Assembly: GCA_005765155.1 (NCBI GenBank)
Contig: VCCP01000001.1
Coordinates: forward strand, 4,030,001-4,094,000
Reading direction: 5' to 3'
Length of the DNA: 64,000 nt
Source: Zelopaecilomyces penicillatus
Lineage: Eukaryota > Ascomycota > Sordariomycetes > Hypocreales > Pseudodiploosporaceae
The notes under the pieces are model-generated. The model worked only from the letters and a program-made list of their open reading frames with translations. It was not told the origin of the DNA and did no database searches. Both the position numbers and the translations under genes were made by a program. Every line of letters starts with the position of its first letter. Within the stretch, counting starts at the first letter, position 1. Shown here in pieces: positions 39,099 to 48,518 of this stretch.

Positions 39099-39470
39099 AC
39101 CGTCCAGCAGCACACCCAGCGCAAGGCTCCCCCCAGCCACAGCCAGTCACAGAGTCAGTCACAGACTCACAACCCCAGTTCCAAGCTACAACGCTCCACG
39201 CCCACGCCCTATCAGCCCGTCGGCCGGCCGCCTGCTTGCCAAACGGCGCACGGAAGACGACGACAAACTCGACGGGCGTCTCCCTCCCCCCTCCCCCCAG
39301 GTGAGGTGAGGCCATTGCGGCGATACATTGTATGGGCGGAAACGCTAGTGTTGGCTTTTCTCGGCAGCGAACATCCTTCCCTGACAAGAGCAAGCTTGAG
39401 AAAAGGCTTAGCCCGAAGATAGCAGCTGCTCATCCAAGGACCAACACACACACACACCCCCGGGCGGATC

Positions 39471-39476
39471 CTATCG
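39471..39476 (-). promoter_or_regulatory. Candidate GATA (AreA/Nit2-type) site upstream of uricase
   Basis: CGATAG on the minus strand fits the HGATAR consensus of the nitrogen regulator AreA/Nit2; TGATAG at 39209-39214 (minus) is a second match. Uricase is under nitrogen control in other ascomycetes. Six-base matches are common by chance. Confidence 0.25.
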
Positions 39477-39498
39477 GCGGTGCTGCTGACGGTCATTT

Positions 39499-39510
39499 CA
39501 TATATATATG
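39499..39510 (+). promoter_or_regulatory. Candidate uricase TATA box
   Basis: A palindromic CATATATATATG run about 350 bp upstream of the uricase start codon, followed by a pyrimidine-rich leader. Position and composition fit a TATA element; transcription start is unknown. Confidence 0.4.
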
Positions 39511-39859
39511 AAGCCTTGACATCCATCCCCCAAGAAAAAAAAAAAGCCTCTTGGAGCTTGCACTTCTTAGACTCTTATTCCTACATCGCCTCCTTCTTCT
39601 CATCTCTTACCTCTATCTCGTCTTTGTTGCGGGCTTGTATAGATCTTTGATACCACGGCAGCTGTATAACTTCAATTGCATTGCACTTCATCCAGCCTGC
39701 CTCCCCCGTTTTCCATACCAACCTTCCAAACCAACATTTCCATTGGCAGCTTTCTTTCGGCGCCATTGAAAGCTCCAATTCAGCAAACAGCACTCCAAGA
39801 CAAAAGAGCTAGGTAGCTCCAGGGCCAACCCAGCTGCAAGGTTACCTACCAAGACAATC

Positions 39860-40839
39860 ATGTCTCACATATCCGCCGCCCGGTATGGCAAGGACAATGT
39901 CCGCGTCCTCAAGACGGACCGCGATCCCGCCACCGGCGTCCACACCGTCACCGAGATGACCGTCTGCTGCCTCCTCGAGGGTGACATTGACACATCCTAC
40001 ACCAAGGCCGACAACAGCGTCGTCGTCGCCACCGACTCCATCAAAAACACCACTTTCATCCTCGCCAAGCAGAATCCCGTCACCACCCCGGAGCTCTTCG
40101 CCGCCATCCTGGGAAGCCATTTCATTGAAAAATACAGCCACATCCACGTGGCCAATGTCCAAATCACCACCCACCGCTGGACGCGCCTCGACATCGATGG
40201 CAAGCCCCACCCCCACAGCTTCATCAAGGACAGCGAGGAGAAGCGCAACGTCGAGGCCCGTGTCAGCCGCAAGGATGGCATCTCCCTGACCAGCTCCATC
40301 GCCGGCCTAACGGTGCTCAAGAGCACGGGCTCGGCCTTTCACGGCTTTGTGCGCGACGAGTACACCACACTGCCCGAGACATGGGACCGCATCCTTTCCA
40401 CTGATGTGGATGCCAGCTGGAAGTGGAAGACGTTTGCCAGCGTCCAGGCCGTTCGCGACATCCTCCCCAAGTTCAATCGCGCCTGGGAGGTTGCGCGCAA
40501 GATCACACTCAAGCTCTTCGCCGAGGACGAGAGCGCCAGTGTCCAGAACACCATGTATAAGATGGCCGACCAGATCCTCGCCGCTGTGCCCGAGACGGAA
40601 ACCATCATCTACTCTCTCCCCAACAAGCACTACTTTGAGCTTGGTAAGTTCCTAACCTATATATCCCTGCTTAATAGCCTGCCTTTACTAACCTAGTTAT
40701 TCCAGATCTGAGCTGGCACAAGGGCCTCCGCAACACCGGCAAGGATGCCGAAGTCTACGTCCCCCAGACTACACCCAATGGCCTCATCAAATGCGAAGTC
40801 ACCCGCAACTCCCTCAAGGGACGCACCTCACGCTTATAG
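39860..40839 (+). CDS. uaZ: Urate oxidase (uricase), peroxisomal
   Basis: Exons 39860-40643 and 40706-40839 with a 62-nt intron, 305 residues, the usual uricase length. ARYGKDNVRVLK carries the catalytic Lys, VVVATDSIKNT the catalytic Thr, and the family signatures GSHFIEKYSHIHVANVQI, GLTVLKSTGSAFHGFVRDEYT and NKHYFELDLSWHKGL are intact; the last is interrupted by the intron between YFEL and DLSW. The enzyme oxidises urate to 5-hydroxyisourate in purine catabolism. The C-terminus is SRL, a peroxisomal targeting signal type 1. Codon use is strongly C-ending (GTC, ACC, AAG), as in well-expressed fungal genes. The start has a good context (ACAATCATG). Confidence 0.97.
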
Positions 40840-41343
40840 ACGGAGATCTATTCTGAGCGAGCCCCCCCCCCCCCCCCCCCCCCCCTTTTTTTCCATTGTG
40901 ACAATTTTACTTAATAGCTAGCATTTTTCCTCTTGGGCTGATACCATGATTTACGGCTGTAACATGTTTTTTTTTGTAAGGTTACGAATTATCATTGTTA
41001 GCTACCTGTTACCACATGCATCCGGGATACATGGGAGATGATTATATATACAGAAATCAAAACATTTTTATGCATAAGTGTCGCATTTTCTTCTCTCATG
41101 TTGTAATGTAAAAAGAAATTTTGACGTGTAAAGCAATGTATCCCAAAAAAAAAACTCGCTTTGGAAACGCAGCCCATTCTGTAACTGTTTTGATGCCGAT
41201 TCATAAAGACATCCATCCATATTATAGTATAGTAGTACAGATAGTACAAAACTCCATCATCTTAGATTCATCTGGCATGCCGTCTGCCCATCACCACCGT
41301 GTTTGTGTCTCTTCCCCCCCAAAATGCTTCTTCTACCTCCACT
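40840..41343. other. Convergent intergenic region, uricase and MRPL23 3' ends
   Basis: About 500 bp that must contain both 3'-UTRs. Besides the C run it is AT-rich with T and A runs (for example around 40970 and 41150). No gene. Confidence 0.5.
40862..40885 (+). repeat. Homopolymer run of 24 C in the uricase 3' flank
   Basis: 24 consecutive C followed by 7 T, starting 22 bp after the uricase stop codon and therefore probably inside the 3'-UTR. It is the longest homopolymer in the window. Confidence 0.85.
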
Positions 41344-41960
41344 TCATAACCTATCCTTCTCCACGTTCCGTATCGCCTCAGCAGCCTTCTCCCACCCTTC
41401 CTGACCCACAACCTTGCCTCCAAACCGAACCAAATTCAGCTTATACGGGTGCGCATCGCCCTCAAACGCCTTCATCCTCGCCAGCCGCTTGTCCCGCAGC
41501 CTATTCTTTGGCAGCATACCGCTGACAGCCTTCCGCAGCACCTCGGCGCCGCCCTGCTTCTCCATCAGGACGTCCATCGTCAGGGCCTTGAGGCTACCTG
41601 GTCGGGTTGAGTGCCGGTAGTACTTCTTCTGCCACATCTTACGGCCTGTGGTGTGCAAGGCCGCGCAATTGGTCACAACGACGTAGTCGCCACAGTCGGA
41701 AGAAGGGTCAAAGATGGGCTTGTGCTTGCCCATGAGTAAGACGGCGATGCGGGAGGCTAGACGGCCTAGGGATGGGGGTGTGATGTTGGCCTGGGTAGAG
41801 AGAGTCGGGTGAGGTGTGGAGGCGGAGACGGAGTGCCATACTCGGGAGTAGGCGAGCTTGGTCTATATTTTTTTTTTCAAAGTTCGTGTCAGATGGCGGT
41901 GATGATCTTGCTTGATATGAGGCATACGAAAGGACCTACCAGACCGAGTGTTTGAGACAT
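41344..41960 (-). CDS. MRPL23: Mitochondrial large-subunit ribosomal protein uL13m
   Basis: Exons 41940-41960 (seven codons, MSQTLGL) and 41344-41862 on the minus strand; 77-nt intron; 179 residues. The protein shows the L13 fold signatures: GRLASRIAVLLMGKHKP, GDYVVVTNCAALHTTGRK and YYRHSTRPGSLK, and the typical AVSGMLPKNRLRDKRLARMKAFEG. It belongs to the mitochondrial large ribosomal subunit. The first exon is chosen because it supplies an ATG, stays in phase, and the Met inside exon 2 (41733) would remove the conserved upstream strand. It is divergent from CCS1. Confidence 0.93.
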
Positions 41961-42571
41961 CGTCAATTGCTTTGCAAGGGCCAAGTCCCCTCAAACTGCT
42001 GAATCAAAGTTGTTGAATTGAACCCGTCTTCGGTGGGTTTGAGCGCAAGAATCGTGTGTGTGTCGCCGTTGCAGCTCGTCGCCCCAATGATACCCTTTCC
42101 GCTAATCGCGAGCTCACACGTTGGAAAGTTTGATGCGATTCCCAAATTGCAAGGCTGCCATGCTGACTCATCCGGATTGAAGGTCACCTGACCGCGCGGA
42201 AAGCCGAGCCAGACGTTCCCCCCCTCTCCCAATAGCGAGCCGCGAAAACAGGCATATCGGCATCACACGCTCGGAGGGGCAACGGATTTCAAAGCAGAGT
42301 GGGCAGGAAAATCGGTCCTTGATAAATGGCGCTCTTCAGCCTCTAGGCTTCCGAACAGCTTATTTGATATATGCCACTACAAAGCTAGTTTGCTGTGCAC
42401 CACTATCCGTCTCTATTTCAGAGAAGAACATCCCACCAAGGTCCCTCAGATCAGTGATTTTTTTTTAAGTTTACAGGTAGGTATTTAACGTCCTTCCCCC
42501 GCTACAACAGGCTCTACAGTGGGTAGACGTTGACTTCGAAACAGCACCTCTCAGGCGCTCCAACCTACAAA
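41961..42571. promoter_or_regulatory. Shared divergent promoter of MRPL23 and CCS1
   Basis: 611 bp separate the two start codons. It carries a G-rich stretch on the minus strand at about 42218-42230 and a T run at about 42461-42468. No obvious TATA box. An open frame at 41963-42232 (minus) has no ATG start and ends just before the MRPL23 start; I do not regard it as a gene. Confidence 0.55.
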
Positions 42572-43836
42572 ATGGCCGTCATCAATTCCTTTCAGGTGCG
42601 CGCCGGTCCTCTACGTCAGCGCATTCGAAGTTTTCTTGTTAAGTTTTTAACGGACAAGACGAGAAAATTTCCAAACAAGCTGTTCTTTTCTCTTCTTCCT
42701 TCTCTTCTTCCTTAGTTTTTTCTTTGATGTGTGCGAGGGCTGATGAAACGCCCGTGGCCCCACAGACCCTCTTCGCCGTTCCCTTGTCCTGTGACGGCTG
42801 TGTCAAGGCCGTTTCAGACTCGCTATACAGCCTCAGGGGCATAACCAAGGTCGAGGGAAACCTTAAGGATCAGCTTGTTTCGGTAGAAGGCTCCGGTAAG
42901 CCTTCATAGTGCCTTGCCATCCTTGTTCACTCACAGCCCTTTCTGGCCGTGTAACTCTGTCACATGGAAAAGAAAGGGGGACGGGGGGGAGAGGGCAACA
43001 GCAAAGTTTAAAGGAGGCACAGACTTTTGTTTGGAAACCTGTCGCTAACGCTTCGGGCCCTGCCGCGCCAGTCGCACCATCTGCCATTGTCGAGGCTATC
43101 CAAGCAACAGGGAGAGATGCCATCCTACGTGGGTCTGGCGCATCAGATAGTAGTAAGTTCCTTCTGGAAGGAAGGTGGGATGGCACATATCACAGACCAG
43201 CCGCGAACTGCGCTCGGCCTGGTATCGAATCGTCCCGCATCGAAATGAATCTTGCATACAGCACGTCCTTGCCTGATGTTACGTCTTTATCCCTACTAAC
43301 TTGGCACCTGTTTCGTAGGTGCTGCGGTAAGCATCCTCGAAACTTATACGAATAAACTTGGGGGTCAGAGCCAGGAGGACGACCCGGACCGGCACGTGAA
43401 AGGCCTGGCGAGAATGGTGCAAGTCAGCCCGGAGCGAACGTTGATAGACTTGACGGTCCGGGGGGTGGAGCCAGGGACATATCGAGCCACTATTCGGGAG
43501 TACGGCGACCTCAAAGATGGTGTTTCGTCAACCGGCCCAGTCTGGAAAGGTAGTGATAGCGAAACCAAGGGCTCTCTGGGGACTGTTGAGGTATCCAAAG
43601 ATGGCCGGGGCGCTGTCTTCACGGACCACCCCTTTCAGATATGGGAAATCATCGGCCATGCCTTTGCGCTGACGAGGCAGGACGCTGCGCAGCCCCTGAA
43701 AAACGATGATAACACCGTGGTGGGAGTCATTGCCAGAAGTGCTGGTGTGTGGGATAACGACAAGACCGTTTGCTCATGCACTGGCAAGACCCTTTGGGAG
43801 GAAAGGAAAGAAGAAGTTCAAAAGGGCATGTTGTGA
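42572..43836 (+). CDS. CCS1: Copper chaperone for Cu,Zn superoxide dismutase
   Basis: Exons 42572-42595 (eight codons), 42766-42895, 43072-43152 and 43319-43836; 250 residues. Domain I is an Atx1-like fold with the copper site LSCDGC (Cys17, Cys20) and QATGRDAILRGSG; domain II is SOD1-like (GVEPGTYRATIREYGDL, GSLGTVEVSKDGRG, VVGVIARSAGVWDNDKTVC); domain III carries the essential CSC motif (Cys230, Cys232). The SOD-like domain lacks most of the enzyme's metal histidines, as expected of a chaperone. It delivers copper to SOD1 and forms its disulfide. The three introns are 170, 176 and 166 nt, all longer than the usual 50-120 nt in this window. The short open frame at 42909-43355 lies mostly in introns. 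Confidence 0.95.
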
Positions 43837-46656
43837 TGATATGATGAGATAACAAGCCATGGAAACATATGCAGAAAACTTGATATTGATTGGATCAGTA
43901 TGTTTTCTGATCTAACATGATCTTGATAGCTTTGTCTTGGCTCCCTTTGTTTGATCAGTTACTAGAGAATAAAACGAGTCAAGCCATTAGATTTCGGGTG
44001 ATTATCTGAAACTAAACAGATGAAGAAGCCCGGGGAAATATTGAATGCCGTTTCGACATGTAGTCAAACACTCAATAAACGGCAGCTCGTCATCTTGCAG
44101 CCACTGGGGAGGGAACAAAAGTGAAAGTAATTTGCCAAGGAAACGACATCATCATGCAGTATTGACCTCTCTTCTCCTTCATTAGCAAACCCGGAACGCC
44201 TCATTTTGGAATCTACCTCATTCATATACCATGACCATGCCAATATCTGTCTACGTTAATATCAGTGGAAACTGTAGTATCAGGTGCTTATTGTCAAAAG
44301 GACGAAGGAGTCCAGCTACAGCTATAGCCTGAAAACCCCAGATCGTATCTTACCAGATACAACACGAGGGGATTGTTTTAATCTTCCTCGCCTTATGTGC
44401 ATCCGGTTTGGGAGTTGCCGAATGGTGCAAGACATCACTCGTAAACGCCCCAGCCGAATACGACACAGCGAAATCCTGCAGGTGCCATCTGGTCTCTCTC
44501 TCTCCCACCGCCACAGAACTTCAATTGGGTGGTGAAAGGATGATGATAAGGGGAGAGCACAGAGGCGGCTGCCGCAAGTTCGCTCGGGATGAGACCGCCC
44601 ATGCGAGAAAGCGTTTGGGATGAACCGTGACCACCTGGGTAATACTGAGGAGGAGGATAATGGGCGAAACGAGGCTGGACTTGGGAGGAGACACGTCAGA
44701 TTTCTGACAGGGGGAGAGGGGGGTGTGTAGTGCAACAGACTGGAGACCTGTGTAGCACGAAAACGTGCGCACCAAAGAGAGAGAGGGGGGGAGGGAGCTG
44801 CTATTTGTTAGCATAGTGACGTCGCCATGCAAGGCTTTTCCTCCTCGTGCGCAGGGTCTTCATCTCATCACAGTTTTCATGTCGAATTGGATATCCTGTT
44901 GCATCCGAAAATGGCTTGCTCTTTCTTATAAGCCTGCAGCTCCATGCCGTAGCCCAGAATGCAAAGCCAACTGACATTGGCGGGGAGTGGCTTTGCTTTA
45001 CTGTTCACATTTACGCTTAACCAGCCACCGATCCTGGTCCAGCTCCAACTGGATGGCTATCAGTTCCCAGCGGCTGATCCAAAAAAGACCGAAAAATATA
45101 AAAAATGTCTGGGAGCGGTCCGGCCCACTCGGAGGGTTGCCTCATGTCGTCGGGCGCGTCGAGGGCAGATGTCAATGGCGGGATCCCGGAGATGGGTGCG
45201 TGATCGATAGGACGAGAGGCGTCCATCGGGCGTGATGAGATGCGGCCCCAGTGCCCAAGAGTCCGCCACAATTTTATAATTAGTATTGCACAGTCAGTAT
45301 GGGGGCCAAGTCGTCACGTTAGATGCACATGTTGTCATGGATACAGAATTGCATCTGTGTGGTTAGCATGTAATTTGGAAACCGGCGACGATGGCTTCAC
45401 TAGCACCAAGGGTTTGTTGTCGAGCTTGGTCGCCCAGGTGGTCCTTCTCATTACAATTGTGCAACAATGCTTGGTACTGGCTATGACCTCTGCCATCGTG
45501 TCAACAGAATGCTGTAAAATTAAAATCTCCCAAAGCTCAATGAGAAAAGGACCAGAATAGATCCGGACCGTTTGCCCGAATTGAGCAAACAAATATTGTA
45601 TCCACAGCGCCATATCTTGGGTTGACTGACCGCCAAGAAAGCTGCTGCGTGGGCGGTGTGAAATATGTAGTGTGATACTAATACCGGGCATGTTCTCTTG
45701 TCCGAAAACCACACCACCAAGAAAACTGCAGGCAGGTCGGGGAATCTGTCATCACGATATTAATAGTTTAGCATTCTCGGTAGGTGATGTAAATGATGCA
45801 AGTAGCTATTGGAGCTTGGGCAGCCAAGGACTCTCGTGCACTAATCGACGAAGTTTAGATGAGGGATGAGGTTGACGACATGGGCTGTTGGGCCGGTTCG
45901 GTTCCCTTACCGGCTGCAGGTCCGTGGCTGCAACCAACAACGCTTGGCGGCGCTTATTAGCCTTGCTGAAGGATGGGAGACGTTGACAACTACCTGGTCC
46001 CTAACTCAGTATTATTACTGCATGGTACTCCAGACAAATGACTGATTTGGGCTCTGAGATGGTGAATCGACTGCCTTGCCACTTTTCATCCTTTCACATT
46101 CGTTGCTTTCTTCTTCTTCTTTTTTTCATCCTGTTCGCCCTCCCCGGAGGAATCTCAAGTCGAAACGCCGACAGCCACCCACCCAAGCGGCCGGTGCTGA
46201 AGGCGGCGTGGTGTTAGAGTTTGAGGATCTTTGCCCTCAGCCAACGAGGGGTGTGGCGCTGGGTTGGGCGTTGGGAGATGGGAGTTGGGAGTTGTGGGAG
46301 TTGACAAAGATGTGGAGTTCGGAGGGGGAGGGGGAGAAAAAGGTACGCGCCGGGTCGCTGCATGCAAGTCTGATGCTGACTGCAGCCAATCAGAGACGCA
46401 GTCGGGCATGGCGCCCTGGGGCTGCAACGTTCTGTGTCCCAGAATAGCAGACGCCAAGCTTTAGCGCTCGCGCCCCCTGAGTGTTGGGCACACCCCCCCT
46501 GAAGCAGCGGCGCCAGAACCTCTGTCAAGGCCCGGTTCTAGGGGCTGGTACAGTGGTGTAGGGAATGGACTGCCTAACATCGGCGACGGTGGCGAGACTT
46601 CAGATTCGATGTCAGCAGCAGTGGCAACAGTGGCAACCGCAAAATCAGCTTGTGGG
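43837..46656. other. Intergenic region
   Basis: About 2.8 kb between CCS1 and the transposon. No gene recognised; open frames here overlap one another on both strands and show no domain. The right part (about 46230-46340) is G-rich on the plus strand. Confidence 0.45.
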
Positions 46657-46658
46657 TA
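46657..46658. other. Left TA target-site duplication
   Basis: TA immediately outside the left inverted repeat; the matching TA is at 48517-48518. TA duplication is the hallmark of Tc1/mariner/pogo insertion. Confidence 0.8.
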
Positions 46659-46701
46659 AGTCAAAGCACCCTATGTGCAACCACACCCCACGTGCAACCA
46701 C
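46659..46701 (+). repeat. Left terminal inverted repeat, 43 bp
   Basis: Identical, base for base, to the reverse complement of 48474-48516. It contains GTGCAACCAC twice (an internal subrepeat), probably a transposase-binding motif. It is GC-normal, unlike the element's core. Confidence 0.95.
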
Positions 46702-46795
46702 GAAAAAATGCCTCACAACACCACAACGCTCTATGCAAAGGTGCAAAAAAACACACAACAACAATGCCAATATAGCTATTTCTGGTGTTTTCTAG

Positions 46796-48330
46796 CTAGG
46801 CCAGTGACCACTCATTATAAAGCTCCTTAAATTCATAAGCTGTAGTTGTTTCTGATACTCTAGAAGCTTCTAGTTGCATAGCAAGCTGTTCTCTTGTCTC
46901 TATCATCTGCCCTATCTGAATAAACCGATTGTTCAAATTCTCTATCACTTTTTGCTGCTTTCTTGGCTATAGCTGGTTAATTTGATGCTCTAATTTTGTT
47001 ATTTTAGCTTATATAGCTGCTAAATTCATGTTTTGCCTATCTAGACCCCTATTAATCTTATGAAAAAGAAGGTATACTATTAGGTTATTGATTTTAATGC
47101 TTTTATAAATACTATAAATTTCTTATAAGCATTATAGAGTATAAAAAAGGATAAGTAAAGATTCCTTTTTATCTAGAATTAGTATTATTAGTATTTAAAG
47201 ATATTATTATTCTTCTTTAAATCCTTAAAGGATAAGATGGCTTATTAAGGGCTTTATAATATTTATAGGCTAAAGCCCTAAGCCTAGTTAATTAACTCTA
47301 ATATTCCTATTTATTAAGGCTTTTTTTCTAATTATATAATAGTATTTAAGAAAGCTAATCTTATTAAAAGATGAGGAATCAAACCTATTAAATAGATTAT
47401 TTATATAGTATTAATAAGCTGCTTTAATAGATAAAAAAACTAATATATCTAGTGATTAAAGGATATAAGAGAAATATAAAGAAAGGAATAATAGATAAAT
47501 ATTATTTTAATAATATTCAAATATAAAATCTTCTATTATATAATTTCTATAGCTATTAATAATAAGAAGTCTCTTCTGCTTTATCTATAGCTTTATCTTA
47601 GGGATAAAGATATCTTTAAGCCACTATAACATAATTTTATTAAAAGTCTAACCCTTTAAAGATATATAAAAATACCACTTAGTAAGAAATTCTAAGTTAT
47701 TAAGAAATCATTATTATTAAATACTCTATTCTTTGAAAATAATAAATAGGCTTAATACCTTATCTATAGCTGAGATATATTTAATTATTATAGTTTAATA
47801 ATATATTCCTGATTGTTTTTTTAAAGCTAGCTTTTTTTATAAGTTTCTAAGTATAAGACTATTATTTTTAAGTCCCTTAAGGATACCTGTTTTATTTATA
47901 TTAAACTATAGATATAAAAGGATATTATAGATAATAGGAATATTAAAAAGATTAAAGAAATCCTTAATTCTTTTAGTTAAAGCTTTATTTATATATTAAT
48001 AATTTAATCCCTTATCTCTAATAATCTTAATTTCTAGGTTATAATATAAAAAACCCTATATCTAGTGTTTTCTAAGGGATTGAAAATCATTATTATTAAT
48101 AAGGATTTTTTTGATAAAGCTTTTAAGCTGTTTATATATTAAAGGAAGCCCTAGGGCTTCTTGTATAAGGACCCAACTATAGAGATACTTTTCCTAATCC
48201 TTAGAAAGGTATTGCTTTGGCTCTTTGATAATATTTATAGATTATAAGCTATTAAGCCGATAGTAAAGTATTCTATAAGGGATTCCCTAGTGTTATAAAG
48301 CAATTCACTAAGAAATACCTGAATTCATAT
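46796..48330 (-). pseudogene. RIP-destroyed pogo/Fot1 transposase
   Basis: Minus-strand remnants keep the order and spacing of a full-length transposase of about 510 codons. Near 48120-48225 the frame reads QYLSKD, a stop, then EKYLYSWVLIQEALGLP, which is the Tc5/CENP-B-type helix-turn-helix signature (family form: L-T-x-x-Q/E-E near the start, then W-x-L-x-Q-E-A-L-G-x-P). Near 46796-47062 it reads AKITKLEHQINQL, a stop, then PRKQQKV and NRFIQIG, the C-terminal basic region of Fot1-like transposases. The last stop is 46796-46798. Stops such as TAG and TAA replace expected Gln/Arg codons, as C-to-T change predicts. I could not align the central DDE domain by eye. Confidence 0.8.
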
Positions 48331-48473
48331 CTTTTATCACAAATACGATATCGTTTTCAGTGTAATTAGGTATGACGATTCCAAAAATGTAACTATTATT
48401 TTAATGTGATAAAAGCTACATGAGAAAACGCGGTTTTAATGTATTAGGTTTGAGAGTGTAAAGGTAAAAGTGT

Positions 48474-48516
48474 GTGGTTGCACGTGGGGTGTGGTTGCAC
48501 ATAGGGTGCTTTGACT
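48474..48516 (-). repeat. Right terminal inverted repeat, 43 bp
   Basis: Perfect reverse complement of 46659-46701; ends GGGTGCTTTGACT before the TA at 48517-48518. Confidence 0.95.
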
Positions 48517-48518
48517 TA
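48517..48518. other. Right TA target-site duplication
   Basis: TA directly outside the right inverted repeat, pairing with 46657-46658. Confidence 0.8.

Larger units (their letters stand above)
37231..39859. other. Divergent intergenic region, TSC11 and uricase promoters
   Basis: 2.6 kb between the start codons of TSC11 (minus) and urate oxidase (plus); no gene seen. The uricase side contains a TATA-like element and possible regulator sites listed separately, and a pyrimidine-rich leader from about 39590. A GTAGGTAGGT microrepeat sits near 39036-39046. Confidence 0.5.
46659..48516 (-). mobile_element. Pogo/Fot1-type DNA transposon, RIP-degraded
   Basis: A 1858-bp element bounded by perfect 43-bp terminal inverted repeats (starting AGTCAAAGCACCC) and flanked by TA on both sides. 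Length, TA duplication, the AGTCAA start and the transposase remnants place it in the Fot1 branch of pogo elements of fungi, which are about 1.9 kb. From about 46800 to 48340 the sequence is AT-saturated with very few CpA or CpG, the pattern left by repeat-induced point mutation. The transposase ran on the minus strand. Confidence 0.9.

Noticed and set aside
41963..42232. 89-codon frame ending 2 nt before the MRPL23 start codon, considered as an upstream ORF
   Set aside because: Its first codon is TTG and it contains no ATG, so scanning ribosomes are unlikely to translate it.
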